A stretch of 64,000 bases of DNA from Arenicola marina (lineage: Eukaryota > Annelida > Polychaeta > Arenicolidae): assembly GCA_964019135.1 (NCBI GenBank), contig OZ025256.1:14380334-14444333 (forward strand). The letters run 5' to 3'. Each line of letters begins with the position of its first letter. The stretch's first letter is position 1. Below are positions 32,839-47,005 of the stretch, one piece after another. The notes below the pieces were generated by a model, which saw nothing but the letters and a program-made list of their open reading frames with translations, was not told the origin of the DNA and did not search any database. The position numbers and the translations under genes were made by a program.

Positions 32839-35800
32839 GTCACGTCACCAGAGAAAAAAACAAACAAAATTGTCCGCAATCAAGGGCGCCCGCAGCGACG
32901 CCTAGCAGTGAGACAATGCAAAACAAAAACAAAACGCTAACGTGGCGCCATCTAGCGGCGAATGTAGGCGAGAACCCGTCCTCAGCGTCTGTGGGTCTTT
33001 GCCGAGGCAACGCGTAGTCAGTCAAGGAGACGCTTGAGGTATCGGACAGCGTGAACAGACTGGCAAGGCCCCTCGCTTTCATCCGATGCCCCACCCGAGA
33101 CAAGTGCGTACGTGTTGCGTGACGTACGCCACGTAGTCGCTGGATATCATCACTCCCTGCTTACAAAGCAACTGCGCGCGCAGATAGAACACATACCGCA
33201 TGAATATGTATAGAATCAAAGACAACGACGTGTATGAGTGCGCAATGCAACTGAGCATTTATTGAGTCTATGCATCTTGTATTTAAAATATATACTGACA
33301 AATTTACCAGGGGATTATATACAATTTTATATTTATATATATATATATATGCATATATATGCTGTATGCCATATTTATTATATATTATATTTATTATATT
33401 ATTATATATTATGCTATACTTATAAACGTATACTGATGTATGATATATGAATATTCCTATATTAGGCGAGTTTATTTTGCATTATTTCAAAAGGAAAGTT
33501 ATTTTCTTATCTACTCAGTTGCCATGTCACACGCATACTCTTACTACAAAGCAATATGACCCTCGCTGTCGCCGCTATTGGACAACGATTGCGCGTCCCA
33601 GATACCGTGATGGACCTGGGCAGACGACAATTTTAGCGGGCAGACGACGACAAACTGGCAGTCACGTGGACTAGTTGGCGCCAAACACCGTGCGTTCGGC
33701 AGCACTCAGTGTCAGTGGCCGCGCGAGCTTCTGTCGTCGCTATGCTGAGTAGACGTGGCAGACACCAGAGCACACGGTGGCGCAAAACACTAGACGGGAC
33801 ATCTTGATGAGATCGCCTCCCGTCTCGCCGATCACGCCATTATTGCTACATATTCACGGACTGACGTCACGCTAGACGCGGGCAGATCAACCGGAAGAAC
33901 ACGTACCGGCGCCAGGCGTGGAGACTCGTCAACAGTTGTATATTAACAAACTATTACCACAGAGCAAACAGAACAACAAAACCCGATGAGTCAGTCGAAT
34001 GTATTTATCTCAAAATGATCATTGTCTCCTCGAGGAATTAGGGGGTCATTCTGACATTCTACATTCGTCCAGTGGCGCTTGTCGGAATATTGATTCTAAT
34101 ATGATTGCAGTATTCTTGCCAAACGCACCAGGCGCGTATGCTACCGCAGTTGCTTGATTCCTGACCGAGCTTATATCTTATTGCGTAGTGGGGGAAAGAA
34201 AGAAATTTCATTGCGTTAAACGTGCCCCACATTTCATCTTAACATATATATACATATATATATTAATATATATATATGTATATATATATGACATAAGTCT
34301 CCTAATATCATTTCCCGTTGGTGAAGTCTTAGATTCGATGCTCTTCTTTTTATCACTTCCGCCCTCTCAGGTAAGACTTGTAGCCACTTGACCTTGACCT
34401 TTGACCTTGTGAGCATCATCACGTCCAGTTAATCCTGGTGTCGTTAAAGTCTCCTGAGTTTAGCTCTGTGACGGAGTAAAACTAATTGGCTGTTAACTAT
34501 CAACTTACGAAGTGAGGTATTATCCAATTTATGTGGTGTACGAAACTACTCTAGTCTTGAAACTATTCGCAGACGGAGGACATGCAATGTGATATCGCGC
34601 CAGTTTATCAGAATTATCAGGTATATATCATTTGGAGAAGGTTACACCGGCAAACCACCCAGGAACAAAAGGCCAATCAAAGAAACCAGATGCTTAACTT
34701 GCTCGGCGCGCCTGTTTAAGAAATCTCTGCCCAGCGGATAGCGTTCTCCTTTTTCCTTCTTTGTGTATATTGCCTGGCGTGCTCGGGTTTGCCGACTGCC
34801 TAATGCTCCGGGGATGCTAATTAATATGCAAGACAGTAGTTTGTAGGTTTATCATGTTAAGACTTTATTTTCAGTTGTCTTCTGTCACAGCATCTGCGAT
34901 TAAACTGCAACGTTCGCGCATTCTCCATGGCATGGCGACACCCAGCCAGCCTTGCTCTAACTGCATGGTTGCCTCTAGATATATATATATAGATACATAT
35001 ATCTATATCTATATATAGACTTTTGTGTGGGTATTTGTGGTCATCTCGTCTATCTACGACAACTGCTGAAAGAGGAAATCATATCTGAATTCACACGAGT
35101 GCATTGTCATGTAACCATGGTTACCTGGTTACCATGGCGATCGACCCCGTAGCTATTGCGACCATAACATGTGGACATTGCGGGATAATAATGATCCTAT
35201 ATATATTGTAGGTTTACGTCAATGAGGATAATTTACGTCAGTACCATATATACTCACAACTGTGTACAGTGTTTCTCATACTTCACCCCACCACCTTGAA
35301 CCTTTACACCACTTTCTGTGACTGTAATGATGCCTGTTAATTGAGTCGTGAACCGTAATGTTGAACGCACTACTCATATACATGAACTCCTGTGAATCTC
35401 GGTGTGTTTATATATAGACACAAGCTACCAATGCCACGATATCAAGGGACATATGAAAACAAACCATGCATATTTCACCCAATATCGCCCATTGTCACCA
35501 CGACATTGCAACTGCACCCATTTTAATGTCACTTTTCATACTGATATTCATGGACAATGGCAAGCTATTTTATAGAGGCTGAGTAACGTCATGAAAATAT
35601 TATATAATGTCAACGTTTCTTTTCTTTTGATGACAACAATTACTGCGCCGTCTTCTATGTGCAGGGTTTTCGTTCCTTTGATTAAACATGTATCTTTGGG
35701 AAGGTGAATATATAAGTTGCCCCAGGGGTTCTTTGTTTCGTTCAAGTGTAATGCTAAATCCCGAATATTATGTGTGTATGATTCTCGATCAACATTGTCA

Positions 35801-37849
35801 TATCGGATGATCCCTGTACGACTGCGCCATGTCGGACATGTAGAACTATCTCTGTGATGTACATACTACATCTGATGTCACGAGTCTGCCACGTGACCAG
35901 CGCTAGACGTGGTGCACCCGTAAACACCTGTCTCCATATCATGATAACCTGTACAGAGCGTCGTCCGCCATACCGTCTAGTCTTCAGTAGGATGTGCTGG
36001 ACGTCGAACAAAAGTTTATATATCTATATATATATATATATAAATTAATATTTCTTTAATACATATAAGACTATAATATATAATTGATTGCTTTAAATGT
36101 ATTCTATTCTCATAAATTGATTAATTTAATTTATTTTACTGCGTAAATGTCTTCAAAGATGAATTAAATTTATGCAAGTCACTTGATATTTAATTATATA
36201 ATATATATACTGAATATATATATATATGGCCAATGTGGTAGTTTCAATCAACCAGTTAAGTAATACCGCTATAGTTTTAGTTACACATTCAAGGGGTGAT
36301 AGGGTTTTGATCAGACGCCGGGCAGGGGACAGGAGTTTAATCGTTTAACCGGTTATATCATAGTATTACCCTTTTCGAATGTCGATCAAAGGACGATCGA
36401 TACGTGGAGGCAAGAGGGAGAGGGAGGGGTGAGGGCGGCGCGCCCTGAGTAATATACAGTATCCTCAGCTATTTCCAAATATACGGTTATATTTTAATGC
36501 AGTGTGGTGGTAATTAGGTAGTTAATTACGAACTGGCGAATTGTTTTCCACGGGGGATTATCCATTATAGCCATTATTACACAGTATGATTCCGACAGAA
36601 AAACACATACTGTATGGTCGTCACCCAATTATCATTTGAATAATCAATATAGCTGCCATAGTTACCAACACTAATGTTATTGTTGTTGTTAATGTTGTTT
36701 GATCAATCTCATCAGTAGGCCGCATCCATCTCAATAAAACCCGCTGTTCATACATAAATTAAAGCATTGTTGTTTTTAAAATCTAATCATGGTCTTACAT
36801 GAACCTTAAAGCCATAATGACATATACTAGGTTTGTCCGGATTATATATATATACAGAACAGTCTTTTTATTATCATATTATTACGAGTTGATGATCGCG
36901 TTAACTATAGTCGGCACGGAAAATACTTGCTGCCTCGGTTTCTAATTATACACCGAAATATTTCATTGACAAGCCTAAAATCAGTTTATATTTGTCAACT
37001 TTGTCAGCAGCCAAAGACGCAACAGAATTTGATGTACTCACAGTCCTTGCCAAAAGAAGTAACGTGATGCCAAAATTGTTAGTTTCACGCAAACGAAGCA
37101 GTCACGTTTCGCTATGGCAGTCACTGTGTTTACCTCGTCATCCACCACGTCTGTGGGCGATAGTATTGCTGTATTGTGGGAGGGGGGTTAGGTTATATCC
37201 CGTAATTTGCATTACATGCATTTTTTTTACCTTTCGTACGAGCATAGAATTTACAAACTCCTTGCTTACTATCTTTCCGATTTTCTTCGGAACTTTGCTT
37301 TTGGAAGCTAAAATGACTGTTAGTATATGGAATTTATATGGGCAAATAAGGCTCTGTCCCCTTTGCTTGTTCCTGATCTTAGATATTATATTCTATAGGC
37401 CTACTTCTTTTACCCAATGAAACCCCAGTAATGTGACCTTCACCTCACGACGTCATAAAACGCTGCTGCGAACACATCTTCGTCTGCTATAGTTTATCCT
37501 GGAGACTATCGTTTTGTGATGTTCTTACGTAAGATACGTTTTCAAGTGAGATAAAATCACAAGCGTCTCCTGTAATGGAGTACATAACTGCATAATTTGT
37601 GGCTGCAAATGATGCACAGAAAATAATAGTTACGAAAGCGGGGCGGCAGATCTTAAACGCGCTGACTACAATAGCATTAAATCTGAAGGCCGCTAAAATC
37701 GTGCAATCTGAGGCAAACCGCCCCGCGCTTCATTCAAAAGTCAATTGTTGCCATAGTTACAATGAGTAAAACATGACGTTACGCACAAAATATTGTTGTT
37801 ATAGATTTAAACGGCCCTCCGAGCTGCCTAGTTGCCAAGCTGCGCGACT
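32839..37849. other. Non-coding, AT-rich DNA with TA microsatellites
   Basis: It begins with the presumed 3' UTR. (TA)n-type tracts occur near 33340, 34240-34290, 34980-35020, 36020-36045 and 36200-36225. One TGACGTCA lies near 33862. The open frame at 36992-37420 shows no family signature. No gene was recognised. Confidence 0.5.
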
Positions 37850-40513
37850 GGGCCCGTATTCTGGAACAAGTTGCGATCATCGCAATAGTTAAGAAGAACT
37901 ATTTGCGAAAAATCGTAGCTGCGAAAAATCGCAAGTTCCTATTCTCGAAAGTTTTGCGATTTATCGCAGCTACGAAGTTTCGCAACTATTTTTTCGCGGT
38001 TGTCAGGGATAATTTTCTCGTAGCAACTGGTCTAAACGAACGCGCGCTTTTTTGCAGCGGTGGATATTAGCATGTATTGGGCATTAACATTTAGTATTTG
38101 CAAACTCCAGAAATATGACCGAGGGGGGTGGGTGTGGGGGGGGGGGGACTGGCAAATATGTCTGAGGCTGAAAGCGGAGCCTCTGTGTATATACCCCCTC
38201 CCCTCACATGTACTGCGTAGATCTACAGTGCCGAACATTGTAATGAGCGGACATCAGGCCTAAATTTAAATTAAGCTCAGGACAATATGCGACTATTCTA
38301 TACCTATATGGTATGGTATGTTTATCAATATCAAAGCAAAGTAAGCTAAACGACTTACGCACATTAGCCTAACTTAATTGGCAAGCGTAAGTAACGCTGT
38401 TGTCGTCGTATGTTGCAGATTTATATGGTATCCAATATCATGAATAGATCTACGAGACACGGTCACGGGTGGGACGCTTGGTCATGGTAATACTAGCACA
38501 GAGCAGACACTATCTCAGGTTATTTAAGATCTTGTAACATTGTAATCCATTAATTAGACTTTAGCACTGAGGCACCTTGACAACTGACGCCGTGACGGCG
38601 CGACTAAACGTGTCATGCTTCCAACCTGAACCACTCAAATGAGTGTAGGAGGCTTTTAGTAACTTCGTTTGTCGCGTGTTGATACCGCTGTATACATGGT
38701 ATACATGGTGTAGCAGAAACAAATCTTTACAACGTGCACTCGCGCCATTATTTGAAACAAAGTATGGGTAGTCTCTGTGACGTAGCACGTACGTGAACAT
38801 GAACGAAAGCGCACGCAAAATATATACACATTTCCACAACAAATAAGGTTCAAAATAAATTTTAAAATAAGAATTGTTGTCTGGATAATTCAACATATGC
38901 TCCGTATCTCATATAACAGCAAACAAGCAGCATAGCAAGAAATAATTGAGCCTAATCTTACACTTAAATTCTGAATCTCGAATTTTAAATTTGCCGATTC
39001 AATCCTCATGAACTAAATTAATATACCTCCGGGGGCAGGCAGGCAACACAACTCGCATGCCGGCCCCCAGGGGCGGATTAAGTTAGCATATATATGATCA
39101 GAGAGATTATTCCCTATAGTATACGATCTCTGACATGCAGGCCTCAACTCGGTCAGTCGGAATCACATTTTGTAATTGTATGCTACATTTAGCCAAATAT
39201 AAGTTATGCAAGAATGACATCGTGCTCGCTGGTCGTGACGCTCGATATGACGTCAATAAAGAAATAAACGATACAAAGTTGCAAAAATCATGAGTGCACA
39301 TCACGCTCATCACTTCGCCTTGCTAGCAAGAGCAAGGATTATGGGAAGGGGCGGGGCATTGTAGATGTACTGGTAAAGCCTAAACTATGTACCATGGATA
39401 CCCAAATTGTCGGAGTGCGTAGACATGGCAAAATATATGTAGTAATTAAATGGTCGAATGTAGAGTTGTCACAGAATAGCAAACTTAGACATAAGCGATA
39501 TCGACTTCGCTCATTCGCTTGCTGTTCAACTTAGCTTGTCACTTCATCAGGACAAATTTAGATAAAGTGCTAGAAGTTTAGGAAAATCGAAGCGACACAT
39601 TTCACAGCAACATTGATAGATAGACCTCTATATATTATGTTATTGCGCTACATTCACGTGCAACCCGCGATTCCAGACATCAATATTATTTCAGCGATTA
39701 CGCAAAAACAGTCGCTTCCAAATTTGCAGAAATTTTCGCACTTTAAAGGGATTGCCATGATCAAGTGACATGTCAAATATTACAGAAATCGTATGGGCAG
39801 TTATTGTTTTGTTGCATATGGAGCGTAACATATTCGAGGCACTTACGAACAGCGCCAAAACCATCGCTTCGACTAGGGTTAAGTTTGAATGCACATTAAC
39901 AGATAACTTTATTGCTGTAGATGTATTAGATCAATATTTATTTAGATCTATATGATAATATAAATGTCTCGCTTCGATTTTCTCCGCTTTATCCTAAATA
40001 TAATAATATAGGCTACTAAAGCAGATGATAGGGAGGGGGGGGGGGTGTCGGTGTCACTTGTACGTATAACTCGCTGCTAAGTAACATCTTTGATGCATTG
40101 CGTCACAATACATTTGACGTCACTTAATTAGCCACGCGCGCTTAGATTGGAACGAAGACGCTATTTTAGCTGCACGGCAGCCTTATAATGATACCACAAC
40201 ATATCCATATAAACACCTTATTGTTGTTGAGATTCGTGAATGGATCTTCACGAAGCCTAACGATCCGCTGTCGGAGCCTTCGTCGAAATAAGTGACTCGC
40301 CATGAAAATTGCCACCATGATTACTGACTAGTTGCGACTAGTTGCGAGACGTATGAACACATCGCAAATTTTGCGATGAAAGTTAGGAAGATCTTTATCT
40401 TTACTTTTCGAGAATACCACTTGCGATGAAACGCAACTTTTGCGATTTTGCGCAGCAATATTTGCGAGGAAGTCCAGTTGCGAAGATCGCAACTCGTTCG
40501 AGAATACGGGCCC
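37850..40513. mobile_element. 2.66-kb TIR-bounded element with TTGCGA subterminal repeats
   Basis: The ends are inverted repeats of about 36 bp with few mismatches, starting GGGCCCGTATTCT at 37850 and ending with the reverse complement at 40513. Inside each end the hexamer TTGCGA or TCGCAA recurs many times in both orientations, a typical transposase-binding subterminal pattern. No transposase-like reading frame was seen inside, so it looks non-autonomous. The target-site duplication could not be resolved, so the superfamily is left open. Open frames at 38561-38896 are AT-rich and unrecognised. Confidence 0.75.
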
Positions 40514-40727
40514 TGGCTCACAAGATGTAGGAAGGCTTGTACGCGCTAAACATTTTATATCGAACATTGTATGCTTAAGTTAAACGAAAGAAGCAAGGAG
40601 ATATGTTAACGCCTAGCACATATGTGCGGTAAACTTGAATTTCAATTCAACTCGTAATAAGTAACAACGCGTTTATGAGCGTATAATGAAAATTGACTGG
40701 ATGCTACAGCTTGATGTCGGACCAATA

Positions 40728-41521
40728 GGGCTGTACAGTTCTCGCGGGTTCTATTTCCGGTTTAGGTCTTTTGGGGACCAACAAAAAAACATGTGCTCTT
40801 AGAACGAGTGCGCATCACGCTTGTGCCTTGCTGCAACTGCGTGATTCGCACTCATTGTAGTTAACGTTTTAGTGTGGGAACCGGCCGGCTGCGCGGTTTG
40901 TGCGTGAAGAATCGAGTGGGTGTGAATCTATTTTTTGTTTGCTTTGGTCCAGGCATGGCTAACTATAAAATCATAATATAATTAAAAATAAGACATTTAT
41001 CTCTCCATAATGCATGTGATCCGTTCGATGAGACTGTTGGAAGCGTTGTATTTTGAGCCAAATCATCGATGTTTACAGTTTTACGACAAACGGAGCACCA
41101 TTGTCCTCACCTGCTCAGTCCATATAAGGAGCGGTGTTACGTAACCATAGATACCGCGCGCAGACACGCGCGTCATGATGATTATTACGTCATACGACAT
41201 GGAAAACCCCGCGCAGCACGTTAGATCGCTTGACACTGACAGTCACTCATGAGACAACCGCATTCTGGTTTATCAACTGCCTAACCGCTCATACATTACA
41301 TAAATCTACTCGGATGGTTATAATTCGGATATGCACATAACTTCAGTGGTTATTTGTGCTTCCAAGGACAGCTTTAGCCGATCTTGTGTGTGAGGCGCGT
41401 GAAGGCAAACAACCGGAAGGTAGGCAGCACGTACAGGCCGTTGATGCTAGGCATTGCAATAGAGCATAGGCATCCCTGTCTCGTGGGGTCTTGATAAGAT
41501 CCCGAAGTGACTGTACAGCCC
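40728..41521. mobile_element. 0.79-kb TA-flanked TIR element
   Basis: GGGCTGTACAGT at 40728 has its inverted partner CTGTACAGCCC ending at 41521. Both sides carry TA directly outside, consistent with a TA target duplication. Similarity continues imperfectly inward (CGCGGG versus TTCGGG). There is no coding capacity, so it is a MITE-like non-autonomous DNA transposon. Confidence 0.7.
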
Positions 41522-42842
41522 TATATCATATTTAAAAAGACAAAAAGTGGCAGCCATTTTGATGACCTAGTACGTAAGAAAGTCGTACCAATTTGGCCAA
41601 AAACATTAGTTTAACAATATCTCCTTATTATTTATCGCATATAATAAGTGTGTTTCGATACACTAAGATCATAAATACATCAATTTCATTCCCAGCACGT
41701 GGCCAAAAGTGCATCAGGAAAATATCGTTCTGAGAAACTTTAATACATGCAAAATAGCCTTTTAATTTTCATGTCCAGTACTATGAATCAGTCCGTCATA
41801 GGACTAACATTCTTGTCACCATGACAATTATGCATGACATTCCTATTGCCATATCATACAATCCTCCCTACGCAATAGTTCTGCGAAACCCAGTTTAATA
41901 TATAAGGGGAATTATGTTCATAAATCCATTTGTTGAAGGCGAGCGTGACAACTATTCGCCATTGCTGATCTCACGATAGTTGTTTGATTCGTGACTTTGT
42001 GTGAAACAAAAAAAAACGAATAGTCATGACACAGATGACACTGCGGTATATTCATTTTATTATGTTAGCTATAAAGGTAAGCTGGAATCGAAGACTGATA
42101 AACCAATATAGGGCGTTGCAGAAGTTATTTTGTACGACAAGCTGTCGTGGGGACTATTGTTTTGGGAAATGAATAGTTTGTCTCTGACTAATAGTCGTAA
42201 AACGAAGAACCCCTTTTCGTCTGGCATGGTGTACGTTTAGGGCCATTCAGATAGAAGAACTAATTATGGAATAAGCACTTGACAAAAAAAACATAGTTTG
42301 ATCAGTCAAAAAGCTTAATTTACACGAAGGCGTGATGTTTTTAGATGGCATATTGTATATAAATGAAAGTATGTTGGGAAGAATAATTTGTTCGGCATTA
42401 TCACATAGATATTAATTTTGTCGATCGCTGGACCTACAGGACTACTGTAACAATTCAAAGGGAAAAGTGTGGATGAGGTTTATTGACATATTTAAAGGAA
42501 GCCGCCAGCCTGGCCTCAAACGCTGCTTTACCGATTCATATAATACCCAAGTGTCTATCCTCCAAATTACAGAATGTTCCGTCCTGTCTGTAACTCACAA
42601 TAACATTTAGAAGTGACCGCCAACGACGATTTCGCCGCTTAACCAGGCAGCAACCCTTTTTGGAGGTGTGTCTGCGATTGACCAATCAGGAAGCGATACT
42701 GTCATTATATGCAAACTATGTGAACAAAACAAGAGCGCGTGATCATCGCAAATATAAATAGCTGCGATGCTAACTCCAATCATGGCTTTTGTACGGAGAG
42801 ATCAATTCGTTTGGATGCTATTTTCCATGAAACACTAAGATC
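41522..42842. other. Non-coding, nothing recognised
   Basis: AT-rich DNA without family-level coding signals, leading up to the THAP candidate exon. Confidence 0.45.
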
Positions 42843-42927
42843 ATGGTCTACTGTACGGCTTGGAACTGCTGCAATTCATCCGTAAATCGCGGCCCTGATC
42901 TATCGTTTCACGCGTTTCCCCTGAAGG
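42843..42927 (+). CDS. THAP-type zinc-finger N-terminal exon (partial)
   Basis: From ATG at 42843 the frame reads MVYCTAWNCCNSSV, then DLSFHAFPLKG. The Cys pair near the N-terminus (C-x4-C) and the FHAFP motif about a dozen residues later match the start of the THAP C2CH DNA-binding domain. The frame would stop at 42975-42977, but a donor-like AAGG|GTACCT at 42927/42928 allows splicing to the rest of the domain, as many THAP genes are split after the FH.FP motif. The remaining His, the conserved Trp and the AVPTIF box were not found nearby. It could be a host gene or a P-element/transposon-derived THAP. A MITE fragment of the 2733-3260 family lies 300 bp downstream. Confidence 0.55.
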
Positions 42928-43228
42928 GTACCTCCACTGTGAAGAGTTCCCTCCGCGAGATAACTTCAAAGTTATAACGTAAGGCGGCGCCACATGAAGG
43001 GTCACAATATACGTCACTTGCTCCGGCACAATTGCGCGCTCCTAGCCAGTCGGCCGAAACGAAGCGTTAACACTCGCTAATTAAATTTTAAGATGTAAAC
43101 TTTCGATGCACATCGCGATATGCTTAGATTCGACACTCGCTTTAACGTTACGTGCAAGTTGACGCTGACGCCATCAAGATATATAAGTATGTTCGACATA
43201 TGTTTCTTAAGTGGGTGAAAGAATCTCA

Positions 43229-43300
43229 CATTGACAGGTGAGCTTTGATGCAGTGCGTAGGTGTCTGTTGCCGAGGGCGTGTATATGTGTTGTTCTCATG
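43229..43300 (+). mobile_element. Fragment of the 530-bp MITE family
   Basis: Contains TTGACAGGTGAGCTTTGATG followed by CAGTGCGTAGGTGTCTGTTG and CGAGGGCGTGTAT, which align to the interior of the copy at 4296-4825 with few changes. No TIR was found on either side, so this is a truncated copy or part of a larger related element. Confidence 0.7.
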
Positions 43301-46300
43301 GTGTCCTGGCTTCCAGAATTTAAATCGGCATTTGCAAAAACACGTCTTGTTTACCTAAATTAGAGCCATGAGCTGTTATAATGAGTAAACGCCTTGTAGT
43401 TGTATGCTGAACCTGAAAATTTTCATTTAAGAGTTTCATTTAAAAAATCTTCCAAACACCAAAATTACGCAGTATCGCATCACCATTTTCTCCGCAGCCG
43501 GACGAAAGTAATCCGTTGATGAAATTGAAACAGACTGCGCTCGATTTGCAACCTACTAAATAAAGAGCGACAATTTAAATGTCCCACTATAGTGTGTATA
43601 TTTATGGTGCAGAACAGAATGGATGGTTGTATCGACCATTTGTTGCCACAATGGTGACTTTCTTGTGCACAACGTCATCAAAATTGGTCATAAAGGTCAA
43701 GTTGAGTTTTTTTCAATGTTTATTAGGTGAACACACATAATACATAATAAATAACCCTTTTCTTTCCATCCACAAGAAGTTCTACGTACACACATTTAGG
43801 GCATGCATCCATAAGTACAGCCAATAAACGAGAAACAACGGAAAGGTAGACCTTTTACTAAAGTTAACAATATGTTATTTAATTGTTGCATTATTCTGGC
43901 TCACAGAAATGCTTCAGTAATTACCCAAAGGAAATATAATGCCATTATCCAATGATAGACTTGTTATTACATCACATCAATTTGTTAGTAACTTTAGCTG
44001 AAAAAAGATTCGCTGAATCAAGCAGAATGGGGCGGGGGACTATACCGTGCAACATCACGTTACTACGTCCTCTCGTATCCGGTCACCGAGATGCATGCCA
44101 TAAATTCCTTAAGTTTGGGATTTTTCCCCCACGCGCATTGCAAGACATAATTTACGGTTAAACACTTCTGAAGTTTTTACCCGACATAACTTGTCATTTA
44201 CTGCTCACTTGGCAGCGACAAAAAATATGTCTACAGGCTTATCTTGGGAATGTACAGTCAAATATCCCCACCCCTTTCAAAATTTAATGTGGCCTCCTCC
44301 TGATTTGTTCAAGTAAAAACAGCGAGAAGGTCAAACAACCAGATTTTTCCCCAAGGAGTTATATGCTAACGACAATGATACAGGTCAGTTAGTTTTATGG
44401 CAATGTGAGCTGTTAACAGGTCGTGGACGACACTAAAACGAAGTACAGGCCTTGTTTGAAGGCCGTCCTCCAAACAAGGGTCGATCGTACTTCATTTGAA
44501 GGGCGCACCCAACCGACTTCAGTTTCCGTAGAGTGTTTTCATTCCACTCCGCACATTGTCATTTATAACGCCAATTCTTGGAGTTCAGTTTCGCGAAATC
44601 CGTTCATGAAGTCGCCCTTCTCATTTAATATGCGTGTCATCACTGTGCAGGAAATAACTGGCTTCCCTCGCTCATGCGAAAGTGAAAAATGCGCGGCAAT
44701 TTTGAATTTCTGATCGTTATTTTGTTGTTTTTTGCTGAACGAGTCATCGGACAGATATGGGGCGATATAATTTATAGAGAATAATGTATATAAAATAGTC
44801 TGTTATAATATTTTGAGAATTATATGGTACCTGTGAGGAGACTATATCACAAGAGATATTTTACGGGTATATATACGAATTTACACATCAGTCAACGACA
44901 GCGGGATATCCTGATCGTAGTTGCTATTCGTACGGGTCTGTATGAATAAGCGTCAACGTCAACGTGAGATATGTCGTGGATCGTAGAATTATTGAAATTA
45001 CGAAGCTATTCTGTATTAGCAGCTCTTTTAAATTTCCCTGCAGACCTGGTGCATTGTTGCCATTAGTCATACAAGACCACAGCAGGGAGTGTATTATTTT
45101 TATGACAGATGTTGAATTAATTCTGCATTTGACTAACATTGCTTATCGTTTGATCAGCTAACGCCGCAGCGCTTTTGGTCTGTTATGCTGTCATTGAATG
45201 TTTCATGATTCGCTTCAGTCCACTTTAGAGGGGTATGTGATAAGCATTGGTTGAAAACGGCATGTAACCAGAACCTTTATATCTAAATCATTTAAAGCAA
45301 CTGAAGGACAAGATATATGCAGGATATAAACGACAATTTTGTTTACATATATATACATGTACTTCATGATAGACATCAAATATCTTCTTTCAGGAAGTCT
45401 CTGTGACTTTTACTATTTAAGCAGTCATTATTAAGATTGTAGCATTCTCTGAATGGGCTTTTCCCCATTCCTCATGCGTTCCAGAGGAGGGGCACATCTA
45501 TGTGAGAAGCCTATTATCTGACCTGTGAGGGGGCAAAATAGAATGTAAAAGCAGTTCATTCTTTCTTCTTAACTGTAGTATCAATCAACTCAAACAATAT
45601 TTCTACTGAATATTGATATGAATATGATATGATAAAAACATACCTTTTACTGCCAATATCATATAGAGCATTAAGATAAAGTGTGATCAGCACTGCAATA
45701 ATAGGGCAAAATAAATCAGTTCAAGTACATGTAGTGGGTAATAAACTCGAATTGGCAAATGTGTTAATATTATCTCATCATTCAATGAAGGTAACAAGAT
45801 GGTTACACTTTTATAACCAACCACGCAATAAAAGTAACTCATTGGCTGATGGTTATACATAATTAATAAAGGCATATAGATAAGAGGAGATCATAATATA
45901 GTTTTGCAACATATATCACACCTTTTTGAAGGGATATTTTCATTATACCTGACACAAAATGGCAAAATTTCATGTTTGAAATTATACATCCATATATCTG
46001 TAGAGGGGCGTCCGTAGAGAGATATGGTCTGCAAGCTGTAGCCAGTTCAAGAACCGTGTTGAGATTTGCCGCCATGTCCATAAATCTCGTGAAACCAACA
46101 CCTGGTCGATTCATAACCGGTTTTTATTCAAACGTTGATACCACACTTCGTGTCCGGGTCGCTCGACCCTCGATTTAGGGCCGAACCTCCTTCGAGGTAC
46201 GTATGGCCTTTTGAGTGTCGTCCTCGACCTGGTTAAGCATTTACCAAAAGAATTTTACGAAATGTTGATACCTTGGAAGTATAGACAAAAAGTCCACATC

Positions 46301-46802
46301 ATTAAAAAACTAATTTCTCGAAGCGAGCACGTGTTCGGCAAAAGAAATGTTAACTGACATGTGCATGCATCGTGTCTCCCCCCCCCCCCCCCCACCCCGC
46401 CCCCTGGGATTCACCCATGCCTGACAAGGGTCGTTCTTCAATGTTAAAGCGAACCTTTGTTACAATATGGCTCATTTATGACTCACGCCTAGCATTTATC
46501 ATAAAAATACATTTTCGTGGACTTTAACATGGAAGATGAACCCGTGATAAGTACACAAATACACACATCTACCGCCTTCGTTTGGTTGTTTTTCAATAGC
46601 TCGGTCAGTAGAGGGCGGTACCGTACGGAAGTCGGCAATCAGGTAAAGTCGTTAATGTCGTTTTCGAGGACAGTAACTTATGTGCAATCCACGTCCATAT
46701 GAAACTTACACACTACAGTACATAGAATAATGTCGTGAGAGAAAAATTTTACCAGAAGTGAACATATGCCCAATAATTTGTCTGTTGGAGAATTGTAACT
46801 TA
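43301..46802. other. Non-coding, AT-rich
   Basis: No gene was recognised. Open frames at 44423-44713 (+) and 45863-46114 (-) have no motif or splice support. A poly(C) run lies at about 46378-46394. Confidence 0.45.
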
Positions 46803-46860
46803 TAGCAAAGGGGTCGGTAAGCAGGCTACAGATCAACAGGTCATGGGTACCAACCCAAGC
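46803..46860 (+). repeat. tRNA-derived SINE head
   Basis: TAGCAAAGGGGTCGGTAAGC (A-box-like) and CATGGGTACCAACCCA (B-box-like) are spaced as in tRNA genes but cannot complete a cloverleaf. A SINE body may continue to about 47005, where an A-rich stretch (AAAATAAATAT) occurs. Confidence 0.5.
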
Positions 46861-47005
46861 CCCTGCATCTGGGGCACGTTACATCCACCCACGTGGATTG
46901 TCGCGGGGGTGTTCCAGTGCACAGAAGAGCATTAATTATGCTTGTATGGAGACGTGGGCTAGAGGCACATGTGCACTTGGAATCTGAAAATAAATATATA
47001 TTTCT

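Noticed and set aside
45863-46114. - strand frame with MAANLNTVLELATACRPYL
   Set aside because: It has a coding-like look, but the family was not recognised and no splice partner or continuation was found.
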